Of a stretch of DNA of 64,000 nucleotides, positions 35,210-43,435 are shown in pieces (the stretch's first letter is position 1; every line of letters begins with the position of its first letter). Location of the stretch: positions 36,262 to 100,261 of the forward strand of contig JAUIDY010000004.1 of NCBI GenBank assembly GCA_030428385.1, read 5' to 3'. The DNA comes from Rhodothermia bacterium. Lineage in GTDB: Bacteria > Bacteroidota > Rhodothermia > Rhodothermales > JAAAOL01. The position numbers and the translations under genes are program-made. The notes below the pieces were generated by a model, which worked only from the letters and a program-made list of their open reading frames with translations, was not told where the DNA came from and did not search any database.

Positions 35210-36100
35210 ATGAAGATACTACTGCTTGAAGATGATCATTTGCAGGCAGATTCGCTCTGCGATCAACTTGAGAGAGGCTTTCCTAATGCCGTTATTGATC
35301 ACGTTCAATCAGAGCAGGAGTTTCGGTCGCGCATTCCAACGTTAGAAAAGTCTCCCCCTGACGTTGCCATCCTCGATGTAATGGTCCGATGGACCGATCC
35401 GCAGCCGGACATGGAGCCACCTCCAGAAGACGTAGCAACGGGCGGTCATTACCGAGCTGGCCTTCGTTGTCACGAATTGCTTCGCAAAGCAAATGCACAA
35501 GTACCGGTAGTGCTTTATAGTGTTCTTGACCCAGCGGACTATAAACCTGATATGATCGATGATGCTGGACCAGTGGTGACATTGGGCAAAGACACTGACG
35601 CGAAGCGACTTATACGGGTGATCCGTGGGCTCACTCAGCAAGCCGAAACTAAAACATCAAAAAGTATATTTGTCGTCCACGGTCATGACGACGAGGCAAA
35701 AGAATCCGTAGCACGCTTTATTGAAAAAATGAAACTTGAAGCCATTGTGCTCCACGAACAGCCTTCATTAGGAAAGACGATTATTGAGAAATTCGAGAAG
35801 TATGCAAACGTCCGCTTCGCGGTGGTGTTGCTGACGCCAGATGATGTCGGTGGCACTGCAACTCAGCCTAAAGCACTTCAGCCACGTGCAAGGCAAAACG
35901 TAATATTTGAACTTGGATTTTTTGTGGCAAAACTCGGTCGCCGAAATGTTTGTGCCTTGTACAAGGAAGACGTTGAGATCCCATCCGACATACAGGGAAT
36001 ACTGTACGTACCGATGGACCGAAACGGTGGCTGGCGATGGCAACTCGCACGCGAGATGCAAGCTGCTGGTTTGCCAATCGATGCCTCTAAGCTTCTGTGA
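35210..36100 (+). CDS. Cassette 6: response regulator with TIR (CAP12-type) effector domain
   Basis: A 296-residue protein. The receiver domain (1-140) has the acidic residues E7, D8 and D9 in LLEDDH, phosphoacceptor D56 in VAILDVMV, S104 and K127 in TLGKDTD, with an extra insert at 60-85. The TIR-like nucleotide-binding domain (PF10137, CAP12) runs from about 150 to 290: SIFVVHGHDDEAKESVARF, HEQPSLGKTIIEKFE, VVLLTPDDVGG, RARQNVIFELGFFVAKLGR with E234 as the probable catalytic Glu, then EIPSDIQGILYVPMD. In CBASS TIR-STING this domain family degrades NAD+. It lies 5 bp behind the kinase. A phosphorelay-controlled NADase is inferred; the fusion itself is visible. Confidence 0.9.
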   Translation: MKILLLEDDHLQADSLCDQLERGFPNAVIDHVQSEQEFRSRIPTLEKSPPDVAILDVMVRWTDPQPDMEPPPEDVATGGHYRAGLRCHELLRKANAQVPVVLYSVLDPADYKPDMIDDAGPVVTLGKDTDAKRLIRVIRGLTQQAETKTSKSIFVVHGHDDEAKESVARFIEKMKLEAIVLHEQPSLGKTIIEKFEKYANVRFAVVLLTPDDVGGTATQPKALQPRARQNVIFELGFFVAKLGRRNVCALYKEDVEIPSDIQGILYVPMDRNGGWRWQLAREMQAAGLPIDASKLL

Positions 36101-36118
36101 GAGTCGCAGAACAAAGTG

Positions 36119-36240
36119 GGATAACAAATCACTCAAGCCGACAACGGGCTCGTCGGGCTTGCTTCGTTTCAGCAAAAGTGTTTCCTTGCTTCGTACAAAC
36201 GCAGTGCCGCCCTTCGCGGCAGAGTTCAAAACCGTTAGGG
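36119..36240 (+). repeat. attC site of cassette 6
   Basis: R'' GGATAAC (36119-36125), R' GTTAGGG (36234-36240), 122 bp. Similar in its right half to the attC at 30757-30878. Confidence 0.9.
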
Positions 36241-36380
36241 GTCTGCAAGTCTAAGAGCCATATCTTTGAAGCGACAGGATTACTGTTGCTATTGTGCGAC
36301 GGTGAGCCGATTCTGGAAAAGCGTCGTGTAGGAGAGAGAACACCTCTGGGAATCATCCGACGAATATCTGGGACTGGACC

Positions 36381-38594
36381 ATGCACCTCCCTTCCAAGAC
36401 CAGTCTGTGCCTGCTGCTCGCCGCTTCCTTTATGCTGACTGGGCTGCCGGCAACGGCCCAGGTCAGCACAGACGTCGGCGGACTCAGCCAGCCACCGCCC
36501 GTTCAGGATACATTGATTACTGTTTCGAAGAACATGTTCGATACGCGCCAGCAAATATTCCTGGCTCCGCTGGAAGGATGGTTGTTCAGATCAGGACATG
36601 ATCAGTCATGGGCAAACAGCGGAATTGATCTAACTGACTGGAAACGAATGAAGCCCACCAGCCTTTCGGCCTCCATGAAAGATTCCGAGGGCCGAGTGGA
36701 GGGGTGGTTCCGAACGAGGATCAAAGTCGACAGCACATTGAGCGATATTGCTCTGGGATTAAGCAGAAATCTTTGGGCCGCTACCGATATCTACATTGAT
36801 GGTGAGTTGGCTGCAACATTTGGGAATACGGGAAAACCCTTCACCGCTTACAATCCAATCTCGAAGTATCCCGTTCCGGTGAAGCTGTTGGCCGGCAAAG
36901 AATATCTCATAGCCGTTCATTTTGTGTACAAAGAGGATTTCTTCACCGAAAGACATAACCGGCTCAAGCCGGAGAACTTGGCAAAACTCATTAGCATAAC
37001 GGGACCCGGCTATCATGAATTCGTGCAAAAGGATATTCAGCGCAACTCCATTTATAATACGCTTTGGATAGCCGTATCAGGTTTGCTGACCTTATTATTT
37101 TGGCTCCTGGTTTTCTTGAATCGAGGCCAAAAAGTTTTCTTGCTTATTGCTGTTCTCACCACGCTGGTTCTTTTTCTGGTACTGTCTTACAACGTAGGGT
37201 ATTATGTACAGCTTCCATATTGGGTGGAAAAGATACGGGTGGTCATCTATGCCGCCGTCGGCGTATCTCTCACGGCCACGACACTCATCGTTGTAGAATG
37301 GGTTTTGAAAGGGAAACTATCTCTTTTAACAAAACTCATCCTTTTATTTTTGCCCATCGCCAGTATCGTTGCACATCTGCATGATATTTCAATCCCCTTC
37401 GGAATCATCAATTCCATAATGGTCCTCTACTTTGGTTATCTGGTATATACTTCATGGGAGTCTCTCACAAAAGCGCAATGGGCCGTAATCGCTTCCATGG
37501 TGATGCCGACTTTGGGGGGAGTTGTATTCACCAGTATTCACAAGTATGACTATGAGGTTTTCTTGCAATACCAAAGACCTTTGCTCACGGTCGTCATTCT
37601 CTCTGCGCCATTATTGCTGACGGTCTACATTGCTGTGAGATACAAGGAAATACTGAAAGAAGTGGAAGAAGAAGCCCAAAAAGTGTTGAAGATTACAGAA
37701 GAGAAGAATGAACTTCTGTCCAACCAAAACGTCGTTCTTGAGAAGCAGGTTGCTGAGCGAACGGCTGCGCTGGAACAGTCGCTGCGCCAGCTTAAGACGA
37801 CGCAGGCGCAACTCATACAGCAGGAGAAGCTGGCGTCTTTGGGACAGTTGACTGCGGGCATTGCCCACGAGATCAAGAACCCGCTCAATTTCGTCAACAA
37901 CTTCGCCGAGCTCAACGAAGAACTCGCCCAGGAACTTCGTGAGGCGCTTGCTATGGGAGAAGACGTTGAGGACCTTCTCGCTGACCTTGAACAGAACGCA
38001 TCGGTTATCGCCCATCATGGCAAACGGGCCGACGGCATTGTCCATGCTATGATGCAGCATGCCTCCGGCGGCAGTGGGCAGCGCGAAGCGACCGACCTCA
38101 ACGCGTTGGTCTCGGAACACATCGACCTGGCCTATCATGGCAAGCAGGCGCAGGTGCCTGATCTCAAGGTTGAAATCGAGCGGGACTTGGGCGTAGACGC
38201 CTGTGCTGTCAAGATCGTGCCGCAAGAGATTGGGCGGGTGCTCTTGAACCTGCTTGGCAATGCCTTCGACGCCGTTCATGATCGCGCAGTCAACGTCAAC
38301 AGTGCGTACATTCCGACCGTGACCGTATCCACCCGGCAGGCCGAGGGTCAGGTAGAGATCCGAGTACAGGACAACGGACCAGGGATCCCAGCGGAGATTC
38401 GCGAGAAGATCTTCGAGCCGTTTTTCACGACGAAGCCGACGGGTACAGGGACGGGTTTGGGGCTGTCGATGAGCTACGACATCGTCACGCAGGGCCACGG
38501 CGGCACGCTTAGGGTAGAGAGTGAGGACGGCGAAGGAGCCACGTTCATCGTCAAGCTGCCTGTGAGCCATGAGGAGACAGCTTCAAGCGCATAA
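36381..38594 (+). CDS. Cassette 7: 7TM sensor histidine kinase
   Basis: A 737-residue kinase. It has signal peptide [19 protein letters not shown] ... ATAQ, then an extracellular jelly-roll-like domain ([39 protein letters not shown]). Seven or so membrane helices follow (about 225-425; [23 protein letters not shown] and others), i.e. a 7TMR-DISM arrangement. A coiled-coil linker ([20 protein letters not shown]) leads to the DHp with [16 protein letters not shown] (phospho-His496), the N-box [15 protein letters not shown]1 VQDNGPGIP and G2 [14 protein letters not shown]. It starts 147 nt inside a 2.5-kb cassette, large for an integron cassette. No cognate regulator is adjacent; the REC-TIR gene is the nearest response regulator, but it has its own kinase. 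Confidence 0.9.
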   Translation: MHLPSKTSLCLLLAASFMLTGLPATAQVSTDVGGLSQPPPVQDTLITVSKNMFDTRQQIFLAPLEGWLFRSGHDQSWANSGIDLTDWKRMKPTSLSASMKDSEGRVEGWFRTRIKVDSTLSDIALGLSRNLWAATDIYIDGELAATFGNTGKPFTAYNPISKYPVPVKLLAGKEYLIAVHFVYKEDFFTERHNRLKPENLAKLISITGPGYHEFVQKDIQRNSIYNTLWIAVSGLLTLLFWLLVFLNRGQKVFLLIAVLTTLVLFLVLSYNVGYYVQLPYWVEKIRVVIYAAVGVSLTATTLIVVEWVLKGKLSLLTKLILLFLPIASIVAHLHDISIPFGIINSIMVLYFGYLVYTSWESLTKAQWAVIASMVMPTLGGVVFTSIHKYDYEVFLQYQRPLLTVVILSAPLLLTVYIAVRYKEILKEVEEEAQKVLKITEEKNELLSNQNVVLEKQVAERTAALEQSLRQLKTTQAQLIQQEKLASLGQLTAGIAHEIKNPLNFVNNFAELNEELAQELREALAMGEDVEDLLADLEQNASVIAHHGKRADGIVHAMMQHASGGSGQREATDLNALVSEHIDLAYHGKQAQVPDLKVEIERDLGVDACAVKIVPQEIGRVLLNLLGNAFDAVHDRAVNVNSAYIPTVTVSTRQAEGQVEIRVQDNGPGIPAEIREKIFEPFFTTKPTGTGTGLGLSMSYDIVTQGHGGTLRVESEDGEGATFIVKLPVSHEETASSA

Positions 38595-38601
38595 ATACGG
38601 T

Positions 38602-38721
38602 CCCTAACAACCATTGAAGGCGACGGAGGGCGCGGCGGTTTGAGTTTGCCTGCGTGTCAGTGTCTCCGTAGTTTATCTGAAAGATGAGGTCGCCCTCCGC
38701 GCCTGAACTGCGCCGTTATAC
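38602..38721 (+). repeat. attC site of cassette 7
   Basis: R'' CCCTAAC (38602-38608), R' GTTATAC (38715-38721), 120 bp. R'' is the exact complement of the unusual left core GTTAGGG (36234), the clearest proof of the cassette boundaries. The ends fold back (GGCGACGGAGGGCGCGG near the left, CGCCCTCCGCGCC near the right). Confidence 0.92.
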
Positions 38722-38748
38722 CGCTCAGCTACGCCAGATTTCATTAGG

Positions 38749-39255
38749 ATGATGAGCTTTCCCAACCTGACAACAAACCGCCTTCTGCTCAGAGGCTTCT
38801 CAACTATTGATACCTCGGCCTATGTGCAGCTTCTTCAAGATCCACAAGCCTTTCCCTTCATTTCGGACAACGGGCCACCTACAGTCTCAGACGTTGAGCG
38901 CAAGATCGCACGCAACCAGAAATCCTTTCAAATGGGGCGAGATATCTATTGGGTAGTGGCCCTGAAAGAGTCCAATGTGTTTATAGGATATCTTGCTGCC
39001 CATAATTTCAAGGAGACGTGTGTATCACTTAGCTATGCAATGAGTGGTCAATATCGTAGGCGAGGGTTTATGAAGGAAGCAATCAGCGCAGTTACAGGGT
39101 ATTTATTGACTCTGGGGGCAGAAGTATTAGAAGCACGGGTTCATGCTGGCAACCACGCCTCGGCAGCTCTATTGGCGTCCTTGGGTTTCACCAGGGTTGC
39201 ATTCAGGGATGAGCGAGACATATTTCGACAAACTCTGGTTTCTAGGGTCGCATAG
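38749..39255 (+). CDS. Cassette 8: GNAT-family N-acetyltransferase
   Basis: A 168-residue acetyltransferase of the RimJ/RimL-like type: LTTNRLLLRGFSTIDTSAYVQLL at the N-terminus, then IYWVVALKESNVFIGYLAAHN, the AcCoA pyrophosphate-binding region YAMSGQYRRRGFMKEAISAVTGY (motif A, Q/RxxGxG/A-like) and the HAGNHASAALLASLGFTRVA motif B. Start ATG 38749 (or 38752). GNAT genes are frequent integron cargo. The substrate is not predictable. Confidence 0.88.
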   Translation: MMSFPNLTTNRLLLRGFSTIDTSAYVQLLQDPQAFPFISDNGPPTVSDVERKIARNQKSFQMGRDIYWVVALKESNVFIGYLAAHNFKETCVSLSYAMSGQYRRRGFMKEAISAVTGYLLTLGAEVLEARVHAGNHASAALLASLGFTRVAFRDERDIFRQTLVSRVA

Positions 39256-39291
39256 CACGATACTGTGGCCGAGGCAATCATGGTAAACGCA

Positions 39292-39413
39292 GTATAACCC
39301 ATCACTCAAGCCGACAACCCGCTTCAGGGTTTGCGCGTTGTTCGGCCAGCAGTGATTCCATAGTTTTTAAAAAGGTCGCCGCTGCGGTTTGCGGCTTAGT
39401 TCGACCGTTATGC
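39292..39413 (+). repeat. attC site of cassette 8
   Basis: R'' GTATAAC (39292-39298), R' GTTATGC (39407-39413), 122 bp. The left half begins CCATCACTCAAGCCGACAAC, nearly the same as in the attC of cassette 6 (AAATCACTCAAGCCGACAAC). Confidence 0.9.
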
Positions 39414-39423
39414 AGCACTCCCA

Positions 39424-39744
39424 ATGACAACAGTTCAACCCTCTGCACGACAAGTCGGTTTGGTGGGGACGCTGCATATAATCGTCTCCTTCGGCCTCTA
39501 CGCTGTGGCGAGTGCGCTGGCGCTTGGAGCGTTCGAACGAAACCCGTCGCCACTCGAAGATGCACTCGTCGTCGTAGGAACGGGCGCGGGTTTTCCGCTG
39601 ATTTACGTGCTCGCACCAGCTCTAGGGATATTTCTGCCGAAAGCTTTGGCTGCTTTTATTGCCGCTGTTGCGAACAGCGCATTTTGGGGCTTCGTGCTCG
39701 CGCTCGCGATCAATTGGTTTCGCTCGCGGGGCCGTGCTGCATAA
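39424..39744 (+). CDS. Cassette 9: small multi-TM membrane protein
   Basis: A 106-residue protein with three hydrophobic segments (LVGTLHIIVSFGLYAVASALALGAF is the first; DALVVVGTGAGFPLIYVLAPALGIFL is the second; AAVANSAFWGFVLALAINWF is the third) and a short basic C-terminus. The ATG lies 16 nt inside the cassette and the stop TAA is part of the R'' box. The family is not recognised. It is the last cassette of the array. Confidence 0.72.
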   Translation: MTTVQPSARQVGLVGTLHIIVSFGLYAVASALALGAFERNPSPLEDALVVVGTGAGFPLIYVLAPALGIFLPKALAAFIAAVANSAFWGFVLALAINWFRSRGRAA

Positions 39745-39745
39745 C
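39739..39745 (+). other. R'' box of a truncated attC (cassette 9)
   Basis: GCATAAC matches the complement of the left core GTTATGC (39407), so it is the true R'' of cassette 9. The following 120 bp show neither a GTTRRRY R' box nor fold-back arms, so the attC is cut off within a few bases and cassette 9 should be fixed in place. Confidence 0.78.
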
Positions 39746-40033
39746 ATCTTTATGATCTCTCTTTGTCAAGGGCAAAGCGCTCCCTAGCCGATGATTCGGG
39801 TGAGTCAGTGGTTTCTGGGCTGCCACCTGCCCGGTGCTGCGCATGTCTTGGCTCGTTGGCCTTTTCCATTTCCTAGAACGAGAAGTGCATCAATCTTGTC
39901 ATCCCGAACGAAGGTGAGTGATCCCGTCGTTAGGAGGTAATTCCACTCGTCGAGATCCCTTACTACTGTTCGAGATGACGGAACGTATATCGCACGAAAG
40001 TGGGAAGTACTTTAGCAGTGCATTGATGGAATA
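39746..40033. other. Non-coding stretch right of the cassette array
   Basis: No coding sequence is supported. It marks the return to chromosomal DNA, with the palindromic repeat at 39898-39979 and the shared terminator before ilvE. Confidence 0.6.
39898..39979. repeat. Palindromic intergenic repeat (GTCATCCCGAACG type)
   Basis: GTCATCCCGAACG (39898-39910) faces CTGTTCGAGATGAC (to 39979), and the inner GTGAGTGATCCC faces GAGATCCCTTAC. From memory, repeats of the form GTCATCCCGAACGA...GGGATCTC are common between genes in several bacterial groups. Only one copy is in the window. Confidence 0.6.
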
Positions 40034-40071
40034 AAAAAAGGGGCGTCTTCGTAAGGAAGCACCCCTTTTTT
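40034..40071. terminator. Bidirectional terminator downstream of ilvE
   Basis: AAAAAAGGGGcgtCTTC faces GGAAGcACCCCTTTTTT with a short GTAA-centred loop. A-run and T-run flank the stem, so it works on both strands: for ilvE on the minus strand (stop at 40088) and for anything read through from the cassette array on the plus strand. Confidence 0.85.
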
Positions 40072-40087
40072 GTGTAGTTGATGTGGG

Positions 40088-41014
40088 TTAAGCAGGTTCT
40101 GCCACCGGAACCGGCGTCAGCCAGCCATACGGGTCGTTGCCGCGATGGATGATGTCGAAATAGGCTTCTTGCAACTCGGCGGTGATGGGGCCGCGTGAGC
40201 CGCTGCCAATCGTGTATTTGTCCACCGAGCGGATCGGGGTCACCTCGGCGGCGGTGCCGGTGAAGAAGAGTTCATCGGCGATGTACAGGGCTTCGCGGGG
40301 GATGGTTTTTTCTTCCACCGTGTAGCCCCGGTCGCGGGCCAGCCGGATGATCGAGTCACGCGTGATACCGGGCAGAATCGACAGGCTGGACGGTGCCGTG
40401 TAGATCGTGCCGTCGCGGATGACAAACAGGTTTTCGCCACTGCCTTCGGCCACGTAGCCGTCCGTCGAGAGCATGATGCCTTCGGCGTAGCCGTTGGTCA
40501 CGGCGTTCATCTTCACCAGCGAGGCGTTGAGGTAGTTGCCGCCCGCTTTGGCCAGCGCCGGGTGTGTGTTCGGTGCCATGCGGTTCCACGAGGCTACCTG
40601 CACTTCCACGCCTTGCTCCAGCGCTTCCGGGCCGAGGTAGGCGCCCCATTCCCAGACGGCGATAAAGGTGTCCACTTTGTTTTTGAGCGGGTTCACGCCC
40701 ATCGAGCCCATGCCCCGGAAAACCACCGGGCGGATGTAGCAGGATTCGAGCCCGCTGGCGGCAATGGTTTCGAGCGAGGCGGCGTTCAGGTCTTCCACCG
40801 AGTAGCCACAGTCCATGCGGTAGATGGTGGCCGAGTCGACGAGGCGGCGCATGTGCTCGTGCAGCCGGAAGACGGCGGGGCCTTTCTGCTCGGTATTATA
40901 ACAGCGAATGCCCTCGAAGACCGAGGAGCCATAGTGGACGACGTGCGAGAGGACATGGATGGTGGCGTCCTCGTAGGGGATGAGTTCCCCGTTGAACCAG
41001 ATTTTGTGTGCCAT
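40088..41014 (-). CDS. ilvE: Branched-chain amino acid aminotransferase
   Basis: A 308-residue PLP enzyme of fold type IV that catalyses the last step of Val/Leu/Ile synthesis and the first step of their breakdown. Visible motifs: [18 protein letters not shown] and SVFEGIRCY at the N-terminus, [17 protein letters not shown] with the PLP-binding Lys, then [15 protein letters not shown] and [12 protein letters not shown]. The length matches the family. A terminator follows its stop. No other ilv genes are near. Confidence 0.96.
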   Translation of the reverse strand: MAHKIWFNGELIPYEDATIHVLSHVVHYGSSVFEGIRCYNTEQKGPAVFRLHEHMRRLVDSATIYRMDCGYSVEDLNAASLETIAASGLESCYIRPVVFRGMGSMGVNPLKNKVDTFIAVWEWGAYLGPEALEQGVEVQVASWNRMAPNTHPALAKAGGNYLNASLVKMNAVTNGYAEGIMLSTDGYVAEGSGENLFVIRDGTIYTAPSSLSILPGITRDSIIRLARDRGYTVEEKTIPREALYIADELFFTGTAAEVTPIRSVDKYTIGSGSRGPITAELQEAYFDIIHRGNDPYGWLTPVPVAEPA

Positions 41015-41293
41015 GGGAGTAGGGGATATATCGGAAGCGGTAAAGAAAGCGGAGATGGAACGCGCACCGGGTGCCGCGCCCCAACAAGACAGTTGCCGGA
41101 ATTACATCCAGACAATGCGTCTCTTAAAAATACAATGTGCCTCCGAAAAAAACGCTGGGTTCGGAAGGGAGAATATGGGAAGAAGCGCTACCGCGCAGGC
41201 CCACAACGCGAAGCCAACGGCTTCTGGTACAGGAATCCGTTTAAACCCGGACATCGATGCCGACAATCGCGGAAGCCGTTCAGGATGTACGCC

Positions 41294-41625
41294 AAACCCC
41301 TCCCTTGAGGGAGGTGGCCGAGCCACAGGCGAGGTCGCAGGGTGTGGATTTCAAATGTTGATGTCTGGATACGTGCCTTCGAGAAAGGTTCCCTCTCCCC
41401 AGGCAGGAGAGAGACAGAGTGAGGGGGAAGCGTAGAGACAAGCTCCGTTGTTTCACCCTCACCCTGGCCCTCTCCCATCAAGGGAGAGGGAACATGGGAA
41501 AGAGGACCTGTGCTATCCTGACATCACTAAACGGAATCGGTAATAGCCGCCGATTGTACACCCCCAGTCGCGGAGCCTGTCCTGAGCGAAGCCGAAGGGC
41601 GACAGCCCCCTCAAGGGGACGGTTT
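41294..41625. mobile_element. MITE-like element with terminal inverted repeats (composite)
   Basis: Left end AAACCCCTCCCTTGAGGGAGGTGG, right end read backwards AAACCGTCCCCTTGAGGGGGCTG, so both ends carry AAACCnnYCCCTTGAGGGRG. A shorter relative is at 61292-61401. The right end abuts the TGA of the glycosyltransferase gene. It contains a second repeat at 41388-41493. No coding sequence is present. Confidence 0.6.
41388..41493. repeat. Nested palindromic element (GTTCCCTCTCCC ends)
   Basis: Left end GGTTCCCTCTCCCCAGGCAG, right end read backwards GTTCCCTCTCCCTTGATGGG; the inner part has ACAGAGTGAGGGG and CACCCTCACCCTGG. It looks like a second small inverted-repeat element inserted into the first. 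Confidence 0.55.
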
Positions 41626-42377
41626 CAGGGTTGGCGCGGACGTCGCTGCGTCGCCAACGCATACTTCGCTATCGTCCACAAGATTTTGACCGACGCTTTC
41701 ACCGTGCCGCTGACGGTGCCGGTGATCTTCGAGACGCCGACGCGCTTGCGGTAGGACACCGGCACTTCGCGGATACGCAGCCCGGCCTGCACAGCCTTGA
41801 TCTGCATCTCGATGGTCCAGCCGAAGGTTTTGTCCTGCATGTTCAGCGCCAGCAGCCGGTCGAAACGAATGGCGCGGAACGGACCGAGGTCGGTGTAGCG
41901 GGCACCCCAGAACAGCCGCATCAGAAAACACGCCAGCCGGTTGCCCAGGAGTGCTTGCGGCAGCATCGCGCCGGGTTCGCGTTTGCCCAGCATGCGGGAG
42001 CCGAGGACGAAGTCGGCTTCGTTGTTCAGGATGGGCGCGACGAGCAAGGCCAGTTCTTCCGGGTGGTCGCTGTAGTCGCCGTCGAGGAAGACGACGATGT
42101 CGGGGTTGCGCGTTTGGGCGTAGGCGATGCCGCGCAGACAGGCCCAGCCATAGCCCCGTTGATCTTCGCGCAGCACCGTGGCTCCGGCAGCGCGAGCGTT
42201 CGCCTCGGTCTCGTCCGTCGAGGCGTTGTTCACCACCACCACTTCTTCGACCAACGCCTTGGGAATGTCACCGATGACCTGCCCGATGGCACGCGCCTCG
42301 TTGAAGGCAGGGATGATGACGAGGATACGAGGCACGGAGGGTGGCAGTGATGGATAGGGTCGTCGAACAGACTCCAT
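41625..42377 (-). CDS. Family 2 glycosyltransferase, dolichyl-phosphate mannosyltransferase-like
   Basis: A 250-residue GT-A fold enzyme. The N-terminus shows PRILVIIPAFNEARAIGQVI and EEVVVVNNASTDET, then VVFLDGDYSDHPEEL (the DxD-like metal site). A late RIREVPVSYRKRVGVSKIT region is typical of the DPM1/GtrB-like group. No C-terminal membrane segment is visible, so it is probably cytoplasmic or peripheral. It may make a lipid-linked sugar for cell-envelope glycans. The donor is unknown. It stands 46 bp past a DUF4249 gene on the same strand; a MITE-like element overlaps its end. Confidence 0.92.
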   Translation of the reverse strand: MESVRRPYPSLPPSVPRILVIIPAFNEARAIGQVIGDIPKALVEEVVVVNNASTDETEANARAAGATVLREDQRGYGWACLRGIAYAQTRNPDIVVFLDGDYSDHPEELALLVAPILNNEADFVLGSRMLGKREPGAMLPQALLGNRLACFLMRLFWGARYTDLGPFRAIRFDRLLALNMQDKTFGWTIEMQIKAVQAGLRIREVPVSYRKRVGVSKITGTVSGTVKASVKILWTIAKYALATQRRPRQP

Positions 42378-42422
42378 CTAGCCACCGACGCTGAACAGGT
42401 TCCAGCCGGTGTCTAAAACAGC

Positions 42423-43397
42423 CTACGGGCTTACCGGCACGCGGGTAGCGGGCTTGGGCAGCGTTGCCTCGGGCAGGTCGAGGGTGCGTTTGCCGAAGAC
42501 ATCCTCGATGTGGAGGTAGTTCATGTCGTCGTAGGTCTCATCCGCAAACACCCATTCGGCGGCAAAGCGGCCCACGGTACCGACAAAGCCAAAGCCGTTT
42601 TCTACGTTCGAGAACGTGCCGGGCTGGGACAACACGTCGGGGTCGAAGACGCCGCCCGGCGGGACGAATGCGCCGTCGAGCACCGTCACCAGCAGCCCCT
42701 GGCCGAGCAGCGGCACCTCGGTCACGTTTACCGCCTGCATGGTGTCCAGGGCAAGGCGGTCTTTACGAAGGTCCAACTCGATCTCCCAGCCGTTGCCCAT
42801 CGGGGTGTTGGCGGGCGCATACGGCAGCATCACGTTGTTAAAGGCGGTGGCCTCGGCGGCGAGGAACCGGTACCACAACTCAATCTGGAAGGGCTCGTCT
42901 ACAATGCCATCCCACTGAATAACCTGCGAGCCGCGCCCGATGGCACCGCCCACATTCACCACGCTCTCTGGCTGAATCGTTATCGCTGAGGGAAGGGTGG
43001 GGGCCGTGGTTTCGGCGCTGGTGATGAGTTCGAGGCTGGGCGTGGCAACCTCAATGCGGTAGGTGCGGCCCGGACGGATCCGCAGCGGGGCGTAGAAAAT
43101 CAACCCCGTCGAGCCATCGTCGAACGTGATCAGCGAGTCGTTCCATACCGTAGTTGCGCCCGAGGTCAGGTCGGTGGAGACAAACGAGATGTCGATTTGC
43201 TGATTGGGATCCGGGAAAAGCGTGGGGCGGATGGGGACCACCCGCACGAACTGGGTGTCCTGGTCCATGTCCAGCGTGCCGAACAGGCTGAAGTTACGGT
43301 CGCTTTCGAGGATCGGGTTGACGCTGTCCTCACACGCGCCCACCAACAGGGCGACCAGCAGCAGCGGCAAGGTTAATAAGACGGAAGTACGTCGCAT
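42423..43397 (-). CDS. DUF4249 lipoprotein (receptor partner 1)
   Basis: A 324-residue lipoprotein: MRRTSVLLTLPLLLVALLVGAC has lipobox VGAC (Cys 22). The DUF4249 pattern is present: EDSVNPILESDRNFSLFGTLD near the start, LRIRPGRTYRIEVATPS with the Y-R-I-E strand, and NVENGFGFVGTVGRFAAEWVF near the end. It lies 38 bp after a TonB-dependent receptor gene on the same strand. By analogy with SusC/SusD pairs, the lipoprotein may be the surface partner of the receptor. The ligand is unknown. Confidence 0.88.
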   Translation of the reverse strand: MRRTSVLLTLPLLLVALLVGACEDSVNPILESDRNFSLFGTLDMDQDTQFVRVVPIRPTLFPDPNQQIDISFVSTDLTSGATTVWNDSLITFDDGSTGLIFYAPLRIRPGRTYRIEVATPSLELITSAETTAPTLPSAITIQPESVVNVGGAIGRGSQVIQWDGIVDEPFQIELWYRFLAAEATAFNNVMLPYAPANTPMGNGWEIELDLRKDRLALDTMQAVNVTEVPLLGQGLLVTVLDGAFVPPGGVFDPDVLSQPGTFSNVENGFGFVGTVGRFAAEWVFADETYDDMNYLHIEDVFGKRTLDLPEATLPKPATRVPVSP

Positions 43398-43435
43398 AGA
43401 TAACTAACTCTGATATAAAGCGCAGTCGCCGTGGC

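Larger units (their letters stand above)
27982..39745 (+). mobile_element. Integrase-less integron cassette array (CALIN) of nine cassettes
   Basis: Eight complete attC sites (118-124 bp) separate cassettes that all face the same way. Core at each cassette's left edge and the same cassette's R'' box: GTTATAT/ATATAAC, GTTATGT/ACATAAC, GTTATGC/GCATAAC, GTTATTC/GCATAAC (one mismatch), GTTATCC/GGATAAC, GTTATCC/GGATAAC, GTTAGGG/CCCTAAC, GTTATAC/GTATAAC, GTTATGC/GCATAAC. Since a cassette is excised as a circle, its own R' travels to its left edge and must match its own R''; eight of nine do so exactly. No tyrosine recombinase of the IntI type lies in the window, so by the usual definition this is a CALIN. 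Several cassettes are visibly AT-richer than the flanks. Confidence 0.93.

Noticed and set aside
27816..39745. A standard integron with its own integrase
   Set aside because: No tyrosine-recombinase gene is present on either strand near the array; the gene left of it is an FG-GAP protein and the one to the right is ilvE. It is therefore called a CALIN.
41015..41293. Small genes upstream of ilvE
   Set aside because: The open frames there are short, lack a start context and have no recognisable protein features; the region looks like a promoter plus repeat DNA.
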